Shown in pieces: positions 63,160 to 64,000 of a stretch of 64,000 nt of DNA. How positions within the stretch are numbered: position 1 is the first letter of the stretch; each line of letters starts with the position of its first letter. The stretch is from Paracentrotus lividus (lineage: Eukaryota; Echinodermata; Echinoidea; Camarodonta; Echinidae): positions 21,734,587-21,798,586 of the forward strand of contig CALNVZ010002974.1 in the NCBI GenBank assembly GCA_940671915.1, given 5' to 3'. The notes beneath the pieces were generated by a model. That model did no database searches. It saw nothing but the letters and a program-made list of their open reading frames with translations, and was not told where the DNA came from. The translations under genes and the position numbers were made by a program.

Positions 63160-63428
63160 GGCCCGAATTCACAAAGGTGGATTCTGCAAAATCCATGGTT
63201 TCAACCCTGGGTTTAACCTAGGGTTGGACCTAGGATTTTCAATTTGGTATTCACTAAGGTGGACTCGACTGAATCCACAGATCCACAGCGTCATAATACG
63301 TCACAATTTTGGTCAACTGTTGGTGAATCACAAACTGGTGGATCTGTGGATCGATCCGTGGATTAAAAAACCCACGGATCCACGGATCCGTGGGTTTTTG
63401 CAGAATCCTCCTTTGTGAATTCGGGCCA
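63160..63428. mobile_element. MITE with TGGCCCGAATTCACAAAGG ends
   Basis: It starts TGGCCCGAATTCACAAAGGT, continues GGATTCTGCAAAA, and ends with the inverse (TTTTTGCAGAATCCTCCTTT then GTGAATTCGGGCCA). The interior holds repeated GGATCCGTGG/CCACGGATCC and GGGTT..CCTAGG palindromic motifs. About 269 bp. Confidence 0.9.
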
Positions 63429-63539
63429 TTGTCTTTACACAGCGTTGCCAGGTTGAAAAAGTCAGATTATCGTACCAGAGCTTCCAAAGCAATTCACCCC
63501 TATCATGTCTATTTGGGTGATGACATCGACTTTCAAGTC

Positions 63540-63660
63540 CGACAACTGCCAAAAGAACCCCCCCCCCCCCCCGCTTATCAGCCTGCCAACGTGACGTGGA
63601 CAATTTTTTTGCTACCTTTTTGCACCCCGTTAAAAACCATCTCTGGATCCGCGCCTGCAA
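63540..63660. repeat. Inverse partial copy of the 45435-45720 repeat
   Basis: C run followed by GCTTATCAGCCTGCCAACGT, GACAATTTTTTTGCTACC, TTTTTGCACCCCGTTAAAAA and CTCTGGATCCGCGCCTG. Confidence 0.75.
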
Positions 63661-64000
63661 TGCTAAAGAATTCACTAAATTTGCAAACATTTTAGATTTT
63701 GTAAGCATGAATCGCTAATAACTTTTCCTCCAAGCTGATGATACTTCAAAGTTTAATGCTTCGTAGGGTCTATTAGGTTATTGCATTTCCAATTATACGT
63801 ATTCATTATTTTTCTCTGTATATTTACCATGTTTTGAATTCCAAAATGATTTGTGTATCATAGTAAATCAATTATTTTTGTTTTATTTATGTAATTAAGT
63901 AATAATTCATAATAATATCATCAGACATGTAGGCCTAATATGATTTGGAAAACGGGGGGGGGGATTTGATTTTGGCACCCCCTTTTTTTCCCCGTCATAC
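63661..64000. other. Non-coding AT-rich right edge
   Basis: No exon signals. Ends in a G run (63955-63963) and C/T homopolymers, suggestive of the start of another repeat of the ACGGGG type. Confidence 0.4.

Overview
This is an animal nuclear genome window, AT-rich and intron-rich. It has dense miniature inverted-repeat elements (MITEs), tRNA-derived SINEs, microsatellites and G homopolymers, and one 25-N gap. Gene content suggests a marine deuterostome, most likely an echinoderm close to sea urchins: a nose-resistant-to-fluoxetine (NRF) acyltransferase, TTC32, and a Death-domain plus TIR-domain immune adaptor. The species is an inference; no marker in the window fixes it.

Three genes were reconstructed exon by exon from open frames, GT/AG sites and intron phases. 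(1) Minus strand, 40827 to 24596: a complete NRF-6-like membrane acyltransferase, 15 coding exons, 2016 nt, 671 residues, every junction in phase. (2) Plus strand, 50185 to 52052: a complete three-exon TTC32-like TPR protein, 136 residues. (3) Minus strand, 60927 to 56430: a complete six-coding-exon gene for a 408-residue protein with a disordered acidic/proline-rich N-terminus, a Death domain and a TIR domain. It has a 5' UTR intron and probably duplicated first exons near 62.1 and 62.6 kb. Genes 2 and 3 converge; genes 1 and 2 diverge across about 9.3 kb.

The left 12.3 kb holds a damaged ankyrin-repeat gene on the minus strand (exons near 7.8, 6.9 and 1.8 kb). One exon is one base short of the frame. 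A segment of roughly 3.3 kb (1 to about 3330) recurs at about 8043 to 12310. The second copy is full of single-base indels and carries an extra insertion of about 0.95 kb, so it is either a decayed duplication or an assembly artefact. Both copies contain a decayed Tc1/mariner transposon with TA target sites.

The rest (12.3-24.6 kb, NRF introns, 41-50 kb, 52-56 kb, 61-64 kb) is repeat mosaic: at least twelve distinguishable inverted-repeat families, several in two or more copies here, foldback elements, tRNA-derived elements, a 50-bp minisatellite inside a terminal-inverted-repeat element, and a 41-bp minisatellite abutting the splice acceptor of the Death-domain exon. Most notable are the Death-TIR adaptor, the minisatellite that copies its splice acceptor many times, its duplicated leader exons, and the 50-bp-repeat element family.
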